A stretch of 64,000 nt of DNA from Betaproteobacteria bacterium (GTDB taxonomy: Bacteria; Pseudomonadota; Gammaproteobacteria; Burkholderiales; Usitatibacteraceae). Location: assembly GCA_016720925.1 (NCBI GenBank), contig JADKJR010000003.1, forward strand, positions 248,001 to 312,000, read 5' to 3'. The translations under genes were made by a program, and so were the position numbers. Shown piece by piece: positions 56,055 to 64,000 of the stretch (within the stretch, counting starts at the first letter, position 1; every line of letters starts with the position of its first letter). The notes under the pieces are model-generated. The model saw nothing but the letters and a program-made list of their open reading frames with translations, searched no databases and was not told the DNA's origin.

Positions 56055-57689
56055 ATGAATTTCTCCAAACTACGATCGCTACTGATATCAGGGCTGGTCG
56101 TTGCCTGTTCAATTGGCACTGTACAAGCGCAAACGGTCACCGTGAACGGTGCAAGCTGCCCTGGCGCGACGGTGACTTATGGCGCGGGCTCAATTGCAAT
56201 TAGTACCAGCAATTGCGGCGTCACCGTGTCTCCACCGGTGATCAATGCCAGTACGCCGCCCATTGGCACCGTAAATGTTATCTATGCCACCCACACTTTT
56301 ACTGCGAGCGGTGCAACTCCGATTACGTGGGCCCTTTCCAGTGGGTCGCTGCCGGCTGGCCTGACGCTTTCGTCGACGGGCGCACTCGCTGGTACTCCGA
56401 CCGCCACGGGAACATTTCCCTTTTCCGTTACAGCGTCCAATTCGGGCGGCCCCAGCACCGCACTAGCGAGCTCGGTAACCATTAGTCCGGCAAGCGGCCC
56501 ACCGGCTATTCAACTGCCCGCGCCAGCAGCCGTAGCAACCGTAGGGGTGCCGTATACCTTCCAATACAGCTCAACTGGTGCTCAGCCGGTTACCTATGCC
56601 GCAACGGCGGGATTACCTCCAGGAGTCACGCTGACGTCTACCGGTCTGCTCAGTGGAACGCCAACCACCGGCGGTGTATATAACTTTACGGTTACGGCGG
56701 CAAATGGCACGCTGCCCGATGCGACTCAAGCAGTCACCATCACGGTTAGCACGCCCGTTGCGCCAGTCATAAGTACCGCCACACCGCCGGCAGGAACGCA
56801 AGGAACACCATACAGCTTCTCCTTTGGCGTATCTGCCGGAACCGCCCCGATCACGTGGACGGTCTCCTCGGGTACCTTGCCTGCAGGCTTGACACTGGCG
56901 GGATCCGGGCTGCTCAGCGGAACACCGACTACGCCGGGCACCTATATGTTCGCGGTACAGGCAGCCAACGGTACATTGCCCAACGCGATCTCGACAACCT
57001 ACTCGGTTGTCATCGCGGCGCCACCGGTTGGAACAGGCGTGCCAACGGTCGACATCAATGGCGTTGCGATTACGCCTGCTCCTCCGCTCCCGTCAAAGGA
57101 AGCCAAGAAGGCTGGCGCCACACATCCAGCTCCGTCTGGGGGAGGCAACTATCCTAACGGTGAAATCCGCGCGTGGTCAGTCGCACCGGCCCGTTGCGGG
57201 AACACCCTGCCGGCCATAACCACGCTCTGGTATCACAACATCAACTTCCTCGACTACGGCGGCCAGAATGCGATCGATAATATCGAATTCGCCCCGAATC
57301 AAGCGTTGGCCTATGGCTTCGTTGCCCCGAGCATTGGCACATTCACCGGATACAACGGAAATATCCAGATCCAGACCGGGACGTCCGGAACGCCTTCGCC
57401 CACTTTTGTGACTATTTCGGAGACGCTATGCGACTTTGATGTGGCCAAGGTTGCGACGGCAACAGCCTGCTATACCACCGCGGGAGCAGAGAATGGATTC
57501 GGATTCCAGATCACCAATGCGCCGACCACTGCATGCAAACTCGTTCCTGGCAGGCAGTACTACCTGAATCTCCGATTCCAGGATGCGCGCCCCGCGCCAC
57601 TTGGTACGCCGACGCTCGATGCTTGCACGACACAAAACGCTTCCAGTTGCGGGGCGATTTTGCGAATCTCGATTACCAACGCGTACTAG
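56055..57689 (+). CDS. Exported protein with three Ig-like (He_PIG) repeats
   Basis: The start at 56055 (MNFSKLRSLLISGLVVAC) has AAAAGGA upstream; signal peptide cleavage about residue 26 (VQAQ). Three repeats of about 85-90 residues follow, each with P-I-T-W or P-V-T-Y, L-P-A-G-L-T-L or P-P-G-V-T-L, G-x-L-x-G-T-P-T and a final F-T-V-T-A-x-N, the putative Ig domain typical of adhesins and secreted enzymes. The C-terminal 220 residues are different, with six or more Cys, and no recognised domain. Probably extracellular; also a candidate substrate of the nearby secretion system. Confidence 0.72.
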   Translation: MNFSKLRSLLISGLVVACSIGTVQAQTVTVNGASCPGATVTYGAGSIAISTSNCGVTVSPPVINASTPPIGTVNVIYATHTFTASGATPITWALSSGSLPAGLTLSSTGALAGTPTATGTFPFSVTASNSGGPSTALASSVTISPASGPPAIQLPAPAAVATVGVPYTFQYSSTGAQPVTYAATAGLPPGVTLTSTGLLSGTPTTGGVYNFTVTAANGTLPDATQAVTITVSTPVAPVISTATPPAGTQGTPYSFSFGVSAGTAPITWTVSSGTLPAGLTLAGSGLLSGTPTTPGTYMFAVQAANGTLPNAISTTYSVVIAAPPVGTGVPTVDINGVAITPAPPLPSKEAKKAGATHPAPSGGGNYPNGEIRAWSVAPARCGNTLPAITTLWYHNINFLDYGGQNAIDNIEFAPNQALAYGFVAPSIGTFTGYNGNIQIQTGTSGTPSPTFVTISETLCDFDVAKVATATACYTTAGAENGFGFQITNAPTTACKLVPGRQYYLNLRFQDARPAPLGTPTLDACTTQNASSCGAILRISITNAY

Positions 57690-57706
57690 GTTTTTCTCCC
57701 CCCACC

Positions 57707-57740
57707 AAACGCAGGCGGAATGGTATTCCGCCTGCGTTTT
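57707..57740 (+). terminator. Intrinsic terminator after the Ig-repeat protein
   Basis: AAACGCAGGCGGAA, loop TGGTA, TTCCGCCTGCGTTT: perfect 14-base stem followed by T, 18 bases after the stop at 57689 and 18 bases before the parvulin start. The parvulin gene needs its own promoter or read-through. Confidence 0.88.
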
Positions 57741-57757
57741 ACTTACGTCAATCGATC

Positions 57758-58707
57758 ATGGCCACAAAACTCCAACAATCCCTGTTTGTCCTCATCGCCG
57801 TTGTCGCGCCGCTCACGGGGCTTCATGCGCAAATTACCCCGCTCCTGCCGCCGGAAAAGGTGCTCGCGTCCAACCAGCATACGTCTGTCACTTACGCGGA
57901 TTTTGAGGCGGAACTCGCCCGCATCCCCCAGCGCGACCACTTTGAGTTTTTGCAGGATCGACAGCGCTCGCGCAGTTGGTGGACAACATCCTCATCAACA
58001 AGACGCTTGCCATCGAGGCACGCGAAAGCAAGCTGGAAAATGATCCCCGTGTGCAGGCAGAGATTCGTAATCAGACAGACAAGATACTGGCAAAGTATCG
58101 TGGACAGCAAATACAAAGCAGCGCGCCGAAAATTGATTACGCGGCACGCGCCCGGGAAAACTACCTGGCAAACCCGGAGCGATTCACGACCCCGGCTCTC
58201 CACGATGTATGGCATGTGCTAGTTGGTGTAAAAGGCCGCACCCAGGAACAAGCGAAGGCGCGAGCGGGAGAAATTCGCGCCAGATTGATGGCCGGCGAGT
58301 CACCGGAGCAGCTCGCGTCCGCATTGTACGACGATGAATCCGCGAGAAAGAACGAAGGTAATCTGGGATATGCAGAGCTGAAGAACTACGATGTTCGTTT
58401 TGGCGCCGCGGTCAAGAAACTCAAGGTTGGCGAAGTTTCACCGGTATTTGAATCAGAATTCGGATTTCATGTCGCTAAACTTCGGGATTATCGTGCCCCC
58501 AAGAAGTTCCCGTTTGAGGCAGTGAAGGAAGAGCTTCTCAACGAAGCCGAAACGCAATATCTCCTCTCGGTATGGGAAAACCACCTTCGGAAAGTCAGGA
58601 ACGATCCAAAACTGCACGTGGACGTCGAGGCGTTGGAGGCCCTGCGGCCAAAATTACCCCCGATCCCGCCGCTTGTTCCGGCTGCCACAGCTGCCCCAAA
58701 AACTTAG
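57758..58707 (+). CDS. Exported parvulin-type peptidyl-prolyl isomerase, one frameshift
   Basis: The start at 57758 (MATKLQQSLFVLIAVVAPLTGLHAQ) gives a signal peptide. The first 65 codons end at HFEFL, where the frame slips near 57952: restoring one G gives AGSTALAQLVDNILINKTLAIEARESKL in the frame ending at 58707. The rest is a SurA/PrsA-like chaperone helix region, then a PpiC domain (HDVWHVLVGVKGRTQEQAKARAGEIRARLMAGESPEQLA, later NLGYAELKNYDVRFGAAVKKLKVGEVSPVFESEFGFHV, in blocks). About 316 residues, periplasmic. Likely foldase for secreted or outer-membrane proteins encoded nearby. Confidence 0.86.
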
Positions 58708-58719
58708 GGCAAATAAAAT

Positions 58720-59496
58720 ATGCATGCGCAAGGTTATCCCCTGCTACTAGCAAGGTTTACCGAACGCGAGATATCAACCCGCTTTGCCGGTAGCGCGCTG
58801 GGATTTCTCTGGGCGCTGCTCGGGCCATTGATGCTGCTGGCGATTTATTCGTTTGTCTTCGGCCAGCTGTTCCAGCAACGGCTGGGCGATCTGGGTACAG
58901 AAAGCTACACGCTGTTTGTCGCCACCGCGCTGTGGCCGTGGATGATGTTCTCGGATGCGGTCTTGAGGGCGATGCAAAGCATTCAGGCCAATTCTTCACT
59001 CGTCAAGAAGGTCGCCTTTCCCCACCTTTTACTCGTACTCGCAGCCATAAATAGCATTTTTCTGGTGCATTTGGCGGGCTATGTGGTGGTCTTGGCGGTA
59101 CTTGCACTTGCTGGAGCGCAGATCCATCTCGTCGGCATTCCGGTTGTATTCATAGCTATCGCGACGCTGTACTTTTTCGCGCTAGCGGTGGGTTCGATTC
59201 TGGCGGCGTTGCAGACATTGCTGAGGGATATTGAGCAGGCTGTTGCGCCAGCGATCATGATGCTGCATTACCTGACGCCGGTTTTATATCCCATCACGTT
59301 GATTCCACCGGCGTATCGCCACTGGCTCAGCTGGAATCCGTTGGCAACCGTCATGCAGCGGCTACGCGACGGATTGATACTTGGCGGGGGGCCACAATTA
59401 GGTGATTTGTGGATGTTGTTTGCCAGCATGATGACCGCGATGCTCGGCATTGCGTTCTTCATGCGCCTTTCGCCCTATTTCGAAGACTTTCTATAG
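58720..59496 (+). CDS. wzm: Polysaccharide ABC exporter permease (Wzm type)
   Basis: The 258-residue ABC-2 permease has an N-terminal cytoplasmic helix region (LLARFTEREISTRFAGSALGFLWALLGPL, typical of Wzm/TagG) and six hydrophobic segments. With the Wzt-like ATPase downstream it forms an exporter for O-antigen, teichoic-acid-like or other glycan. It begins 12 bases after the parvulin stop. A gap of 115 bases before the ATPase contains a promoter-like sequence. Confidence 0.9.
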   Translation: MHAQGYPLLLARFTEREISTRFAGSALGFLWALLGPLMLLAIYSFVFGQLFQQRLGDLGTESYTLFVATALWPWMMFSDAVLRAMQSIQANSSLVKKVAFPHLLLVLAAINSIFLVHLAGYVVVLAVLALAGAQIHLVGIPVVFIAIATLYFFALAVGSILAALQTLLRDIEQAVAPAIMMLHYLTPVLYPITLIPPAYRHWLSWNPLATVMQRLRDGLILGGGPQLGDLWMLFASMMTAMLGIAFFMRLSPYFEDFL

Positions 59497-59554
59497 CCGG
59501 TCTCGAAAAGTTAGCCCAGTAGAGCGTTGCCGAGAAACGCGGGTCGCATCGCAA

Positions 59555-59582
59555 CTGACGATGTTCTGCACTCGTTTATAAT
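59555..59582 (+). promoter_or_regulatory. Possible promoter before the Wzt-like gene
   Basis: -10 TATAAT (59577-59582) with a weak -35 CTGACG (59555-59560), spacing 16, about 30 bases before the Wzt start codon. A separate promoter would let ATPase and glycosyltransferase be expressed apart from the permease. Confidence 0.45.
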
Positions 59583-59611
59583 GGCGAGCTCCATCCCCGC
59601 CTGCGAAACCC

Positions 59612-60868
59612 ATGTCGGGTTCCCCGGATTCTTCCCGCGATGCCCCTGTGCCTCACACCGCTTCAGACATTCTTGTCCGTATAGACGGCATTGGTAAGGA
59701 CTATCCCATCATTCGTACGGGGTCCGGTCGGCTGCAGACGATCTTTGAGCTGCTAAGCGGTCGGGCAATTCATGAGTTTTATCGCGCGCTCGAGGATGTC
59801 ACGCTGACGATCCCGCGCGGCGAATCGTGGGGAATAATCGGAGAAAATGGCGCCGGTAAATCGACGTTGCTCAAAATCATCGCCGGCGTGGTGAAGCCAA
59901 CGCGGGGCACATTGGTTGTGCAGGGACGCGTGAGCGCGCTGCTCGAGTTGGGCACCGGATTTCATCCTGAATATAGTGGACGCGACAACATTTTTCTTGC
60001 TTCCGCATTGATGGGATGGAGCCGCGCCGAAACGCATGATCGGATAGAGGATATCCTGGCGTTTGCGGATATCGGAGAACATATTGACCAGCCAGTCAAA
60101 ACCTATTCGTCAGGCATGGTGGTGCGATTGGGCTTTGCCGTGGCTACAGCACTGTCGCCGGATCTCCTGGTTACCGACGAAGTGCTCGCGGTTGGCGACG
60201 AGTCTTTTCAGAAAAAATGCCTTCGCTGGATGGAAAACTTTCGCGCGCGCGGAGGTACCTTGTTGTTATGCTCACACAGCATGTACCACATCCAATCGCT
60301 GTGCCAGAAGACCGTCTGGATCCATTCAGGGAGGATGCGGATGCAAGGTGAAAGCTTCGAGATCACCCAGGCTTACTTGGCGCACCACGAGGCGAGGAAC
60401 AGGCGAGAGACTGCGCCGAGTGCGCCGCCACCAGCAGGAGCACCATACCCCCTTCTGGATTCAATATGGATAGAGGACGAAGCGGGTGGCAAGCGAGATT
60501 TATTTGATATGGGCGAAAACATTTCCCTTTGCGGGATATTCAATAGTCCCGATGATCAATCCACCGTGCTAATGGCGGGAGTTACACGCATGGATGGCAC
60601 GCCTGTATTTGGAACGTTTTCAAATGACCGGGGATTCATCGCCAATCGTCTGACCACAAATCGGTTTGGGTTCTGCTTCATGCTCAAATCGAACACCCTG
60701 CTTCCTGGAATTTATCACCTGCGTGCGCACACGCTCGACGCGCACGGCCTGCGTCTTTTTGACACCCGTGAGTTGGCAGTGACGATTCGTGGTCAAACCC
60801 GTGACCATGGGCTAGTGCGCCTTGACTATCACTGGTTACCGGGTCACGAGAGCCAGTCAGACCCATGA
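59612..60868 (+). CDS. wzt: Polysaccharide ABC exporter ATPase with C-terminal carbohydrate-binding domain (Wzt type)
   Basis: The 418-residue product has Walker A GENGAGKST (about 77-85), the Wzt-specific ALLELGTGFHPEYSGRDNIFLASALMGWSRAET region (in blocks), signature YSSGMVVRLGFAVA, and Walker B LLVTDEVLAVGD. Residues about 280-418 form a beta-rich extension like the Wzt C-terminal domain, which in O9a-type systems recognises the modified non-reducing end of the glycan. The 3' end overlaps the glycosyltransferase gene by four bases. Confidence 0.9.
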   Translation: MSGSPDSSRDAPVPHTASDILVRIDGIGKDYPIIRTGSGRLQTIFELLSGRAIHEFYRALEDVTLTIPRGESWGIIGENGAGKSTLLKIIAGVVKPTRGTLVVQGRVSALLELGTGFHPEYSGRDNIFLASALMGWSRAETHDRIEDILAFADIGEHIDQPVKTYSSGMVVRLGFAVATALSPDLLVTDEVLAVGDESFQKKCLRWMENFRARGGTLLLCSHSMYHIQSLCQKTVWIHSGRMRMQGESFEITQAYLAHHEARNRRETAPSAPPPAGAPYPLLDSIWIEDEAGGKRDLFDMGENISLCGIFNSPDDQSTVLMAGVTRMDGTPVFGTFSNDRGFIANRLTTNRFGFCFMLKSNTLLPGIYHLRAHTLDAHGLRLFDTRELAVTIRGQTRDHGLVRLDYHWLPGHESQSDP

Positions 60869-62559
60869 GCACGCCAACCGCCGAACTGAAGGCTATCGGA
60901 GCAACCGCGCTCGCACACCAAGTCGCCGGACGCTTTGCCGAAGCTGCGCAAGTGTATGCCACGCTGTTATCACGCGCACCGCATTCGTGGGCGGCTTGCT
61001 ACAACCTTGCACTGGTATATCAGCATCTGCAGCGATTGCCAGAGGCGGCAGAGATGTACGCGCGCGCGGTTCGACTGAATCCGCAGCTGGCTGAAGGCTA
61101 CAACAACCTAGGCAATGTATTGAAGGCGCTGAAAAATGACGATGCGGCAATCGAGGCATTCCGGCAAGCGCTATCGCTGAACCCGAAATTGTCCGAGGCA
61201 GGTTACAACCTTGCGATCATGTTGCAGGTGCGTGGTCAATTTGACGCGTCGATTGACGTTCTCCGACAAGCGGTCGCCGACAACCCCTCACACGGAAATG
61301 CGTGGGATTCCCTTTATCGCACTTTGCTGGGGCTTGGACGACAGGAGGACGCCATTCAGGCATTTCTCGAGTGGGAGCGCGCGGTCCAGCCCTCGCCTGA
61401 ATTGGTGGTCGCCGGACTTGCCCTGTCCCGCCCAATGGGAGATCGTGAACGCGAAAGCCGCTACCTCGCATTGGCGCTTGCCTGGCCATTTGCCGAATTT
61501 ACACCGGGGCAATTCGCACCGATCCTTGGCTTGATCCAGTACTTCGACGTTAGTCGTGAAGAGATTTTCGCCTGCTACCGTCGCTACGACTCTGCCGTCT
61601 CCGCGCTGAACCCATCTCCCGTTGCATTGCTAACCCGGCGGGCAGCTGACGCTCGCCTGCGCATCGGCTACGTATCCGGCGATTTTCGCCAGCACGTAAT
61701 GGGACGCTTGATGCTCAATGTCATTGCAAGCCACGACCGCAGCCGCTTCAGCATTCTGCTGATATCAACGTGCGCGCGCACGCAGCACGACGCGATTACC
61801 GCTGCATTTCAGCAACATGCGGATGGATTTGCTGATATCAGCGAACTGGACGACTTCGCTGCGGCCAAGAGTATCGCTGAAGCGGATATCGATGTCCTTG
61901 TCGATCTTTCCGGCCACACCAATTCTGCGCGGCCCGGCATCTATGCTCATCGACCGGCGAGATCAATTGTTACTCATCTTGGCTATCATGGCTGCTTGGG
62001 TCTAAGCGCGGTCGATTACAAACTTACCGATCATGTTGCCGACCTTGAGGACGCGGCCGCCTATCAAATTGAACCTCCCTACGCCCTTGAAACCTGCGTT
62101 TTTCCTTTGCTTCGAGGCTTGCCGGTCGAGATCGATCCAGAATTGGCAACCGACCTCAATTTGGCAGGGAAATTCGTTTTTGGCGCATTTCTCAATATAT
62201 TGAAGTTGTCTTCACGTTGTCTGGGTCTCTGGCGCCGCGTGCTGGATGCTGTGCCGGAATAGATACTGCTGTTTTCGCCACTTGATCCCGCTGACGAGGC
62301 GGCAATAAAACGAATCACTGCCGCTGCAGGAATTGATGCTGCGCAGATTGCTGTTCTCAAAGCGGGAAAAGGTGAAGCCTCATTACGGGCAAGATATCGC
62401 CTGGTTGACGCGGTAATGGACACTTTTCCCTATACGGGCGGTGACACTACGCTTGCCGCACTGGACATGGGTGTTCCCGTTGTGACTTTGGCAGGCCAGC
62501 GACAAAGCGAACGAATCAGCGCGAGTATCCTCACGCATTTGGGGTCACCGAAATGGTGA
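60865..62559 (+). CDS. TPR / O-GlcNAc-transferase-type (GT41) glycosyltransferase, first half, with in-frame TAG and frameshift
   Basis: ATGA overlap with wzt. Residues 1-175 hold about five TPR units. From residue 263 the GT41 (SPINDLY/OGT, PF13844-like) domain begins LRIGYVSGDFRQH, with VDLSGHTNSARPGIYAHRPA, THLGYHGCLGLSAVDYKLTD and FGAFLNILKLS. An in-frame TAG (62260-62262) interrupts after DAVPE. The same frame then continues with the GT-B second half (LVDAVMDTFPYTGGDTTLAALDMGVPVVTLAGQR, in blocks), so the domain is otherwise whole. A one-base insertion near 62255 and deletion near 62263 would turn PE-stop-ILL into the expected PNSILL. The frame finally stops at 62559 unless one G is restored in the G-run at 62541-62544. 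The body is complete if corrected. Confidence 0.82.
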
Positions 62560-64000
62560 CTGCGTCAGAGGAAATGTACTTCGTGACCGCAGTCAGGTTG
62601 GTGCGCGACGTCAATTTTATGACCGAAACACGGAAAAAAATTGATGCCGCAATCATGATTGCCGCTGCTGATGCCCATACGCATGCGCTCGAAAAGGCAA
62701 TTGTAGAAATCGCCACACGCAAGCCCGTTGCTGCATCCATGCAGCTTACCGCCCGGCAGTTTTTCCACACCTTGCACGACGCGATGCGGCGCCTCTCCAA
62801 GGCGGGGGATGACAAGGAAAGGTTTGCAATTGCGGCGACCTTTGCCGAGTTGCGCAACGAACAGCCGGACTATCCGCCACTACTGCGCGCGCAGTGTGAG
62901 CTCGCACAGTCCCTGCAGGATCTACCGCTGGCCGCGGATTGTCTGGCGACACTTCTCGAAAAGTTTCCGGACGACATTGATGCCCGCCTGCAGCTTGCCA
63001 CCTTTCTGGTCGATCAGGGAGCCGCCGCGGATGCCTTGAGGGTCCTCGACGACGCGTCGATGCTGCCCGGAACAAACGTCCAGGCCCTCAAATTGCGGGT
63101 GCGGGCGCATGGCCATTTGCGTCGTTGGGAAGTCGCCCGCCAATACAGTGAATTGGTTGTTGAATATGCGCCTGCCGATGTGCAGGCCCTGTTCTGGCAT
63201 GGAATGGTTCTCTCGCATACCGGCGAAATTGACGCTGCGCTGGAGACGCTCAATCGAACCCTGATTCTTGCCCCGGATCATGCCGAGGCCGCATACCACG
63301 CAGGGGTGTTGCTCGCGGAGCTAGGCAATCATGCAGATGCGGAAAAAGTGTTCCGCCGGGCGCTCAAAATTGTCCCGACACCGGCAACACATTTTCGTCT
63401 ACTGCATTGCATGAAATCACGGCAGCAGCCCAGCGACTGGTTAGCCGAAGCACGGCGATTTGTCAGCGCCTATCCTGACATAGAGTTTTCACGCCTGATA
63501 GAAAGCCGAATTGCCCGCCGACAAGGCGAGCTCGCGCGTGAGGCCGAAATCCTGCTTCCGCTCGCTGAGCAGGCCGCCGCGCTGGATGACGATGCATTGG
63601 TCTGCGAGCTTGTCGGCGAACTATTGTCAATCCTGCCGTACCACGACGTATCCCCGCGCCTGCTTCAGCGCCTCCATAGTCGTTACAACGCCGCTGCCCG
63701 TGTGATACATCCGCAGCTGGTAGCATTGAGAGCGCCCTCGGAGTTGGCAAGCGGCAAGCTGAAGATCGGCTATCTCGTTGATTTTTCCCTTCCTCTTGTG
63801 GAGGACTTGATTGTAAGCCTCGCGGTTCATGCAAATCGTACTCGACTCGTGATGACGGTTTACGCTGTGAGTCCGTTGAATTCTGTGCCTCAACTGCGGC
63901 TTGATTCAGTCGGAGTAGGTGTAGTGATACTTGCGGGGCTTGATGAACATCGCTCCGCTTGGAAAATCCGCGCTGACCATGTGGACATACTGGTTGACGC
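62544..64000 (+). CDS. Continuation of the TPR-GT41 protein: second TPR array and second GT41-like domain, open at the window end
   Basis: Open frame from 62544 to the window edge without a stop; if read as a separate gene, the first ATG is at 62553. It starts with the end of the first GT41 domain (VTEMVTASEEMYFVTAVRLVRD) then carries another TPR region (about 62820-63450, for example VQALFWHGMVLSHTGEIDAALETLNRTLILAPDHAEAAYHAGVLLAELG in blocks). At 63758 a second GT41-like start appears (LKIGYLVDFSLP ... IRADHVDILVD). This second domain lacks the D-F-x-x-H histidine of the first, so it may be inactive or a binding module. The protein is cut by the window end. Confidence 0.72.

Noticed and set aside
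62260..62262. TAG in the GT41 gene as a recoded amino acid (pyrrolysine-like readthrough)
   Set aside because: No Pyl genes seen and the codon sits where the family has a variable P-N-S or P-G-S; two nearby slips explain it better.

Overview
The window reads as an ordinary chromosomal stretch of a moderately GC-rich betaproteobacterium, probably a poorly studied environmental lineage. The evidence is gene order: mreBCD-mrdA-rodA-rlpA-dacA-dat opposite gatCAB; metX-metW followed by an ampG remnant; a methyltransferase-rhodanese-tolC-waaA-waaC run; rfbBACD; and a type II secretion locus with subtype-b/PilN-like inner-membrane parts. A SAM-II type riboswitch before metX and a TPP riboswitch before thiC fit this placement. 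No rRNA, tRNA, CRISPR array or prophage was seen.

Layout. 1-8.7 kb (minus strand): cell-shape and peptidoglycan operon (mreB, mreC, mreD, mrdA, rodA, rlpA, dacA and a broken dat), with dispersed repeats between genes. 9.1-12.4 kb (plus): gatCAB amidotransferase. 12.5-17.5 kb: paiB-like gene, DUF4124 protein, pyrE, exonuclease III, ABC-F protein. 17.5-19.7 kb (minus): SAM-II riboswitch, metX, metW and a 5' fragment of ampG. 19.7-23.7 kb (minus): a compact uracil-catabolism (URC-type) operon, made of a GTP-cyclohydrolase-II homologue, a DUF1688/URC4 protein, uracil phosphoribosyltransferase and a RutR-like TetR regulator, with a RutR-like operator at its promoter. 23.7-27.6 kb: thrH, an SGNH lipoprotein, and thiC with its TPP riboswitch. 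27.8-31.5 kb: HlyD/ABC/ABC-2 exporter plus a TetR regulator with a perfect palindromic operator. 31.6-37.2 kb: methyltransferase, rhodanese, TolC, LPS core genes. 37.3-41.9 kb: dTDP-rhamnose genes ended by an IS30-family element lying between two halves of a palindrome. 42-53.5 kb: gspEFGHIJKLMN-D. 53.6-64 kb: a small lipoprotein, an apparently well-expressed exported protein, an Ig-like repeat exported protein, a parvulin, a Wzm/Wzt polysaccharide exporter, and a very long TPR / O-GlcNAc-transferase-type glycosyltransferase that runs off the window.

Two things stand out. First, at least seven genes (dat, gatB, the URC4 gene, the exporter ATPase, gspK, the parvulin gene, the TPR-glycosyltransferase) carry single-base insertions or deletions, mostly in short homopolymers, and their translations rejoin perfectly when one base is added or removed. 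Uncorrected long-read assembly error is the most economical explanation, so broken genes here should not be called pseudogenes without read support. The ampG truncation is different and looks real. Second, the right-hand 20 kb may be one functional block: secretion machinery, candidate secreted surface proteins, a periplasmic foldase, a glycan exporter and a protein-glycosyltransferase-like giant protein. The coupling is inferred from adjacency only.
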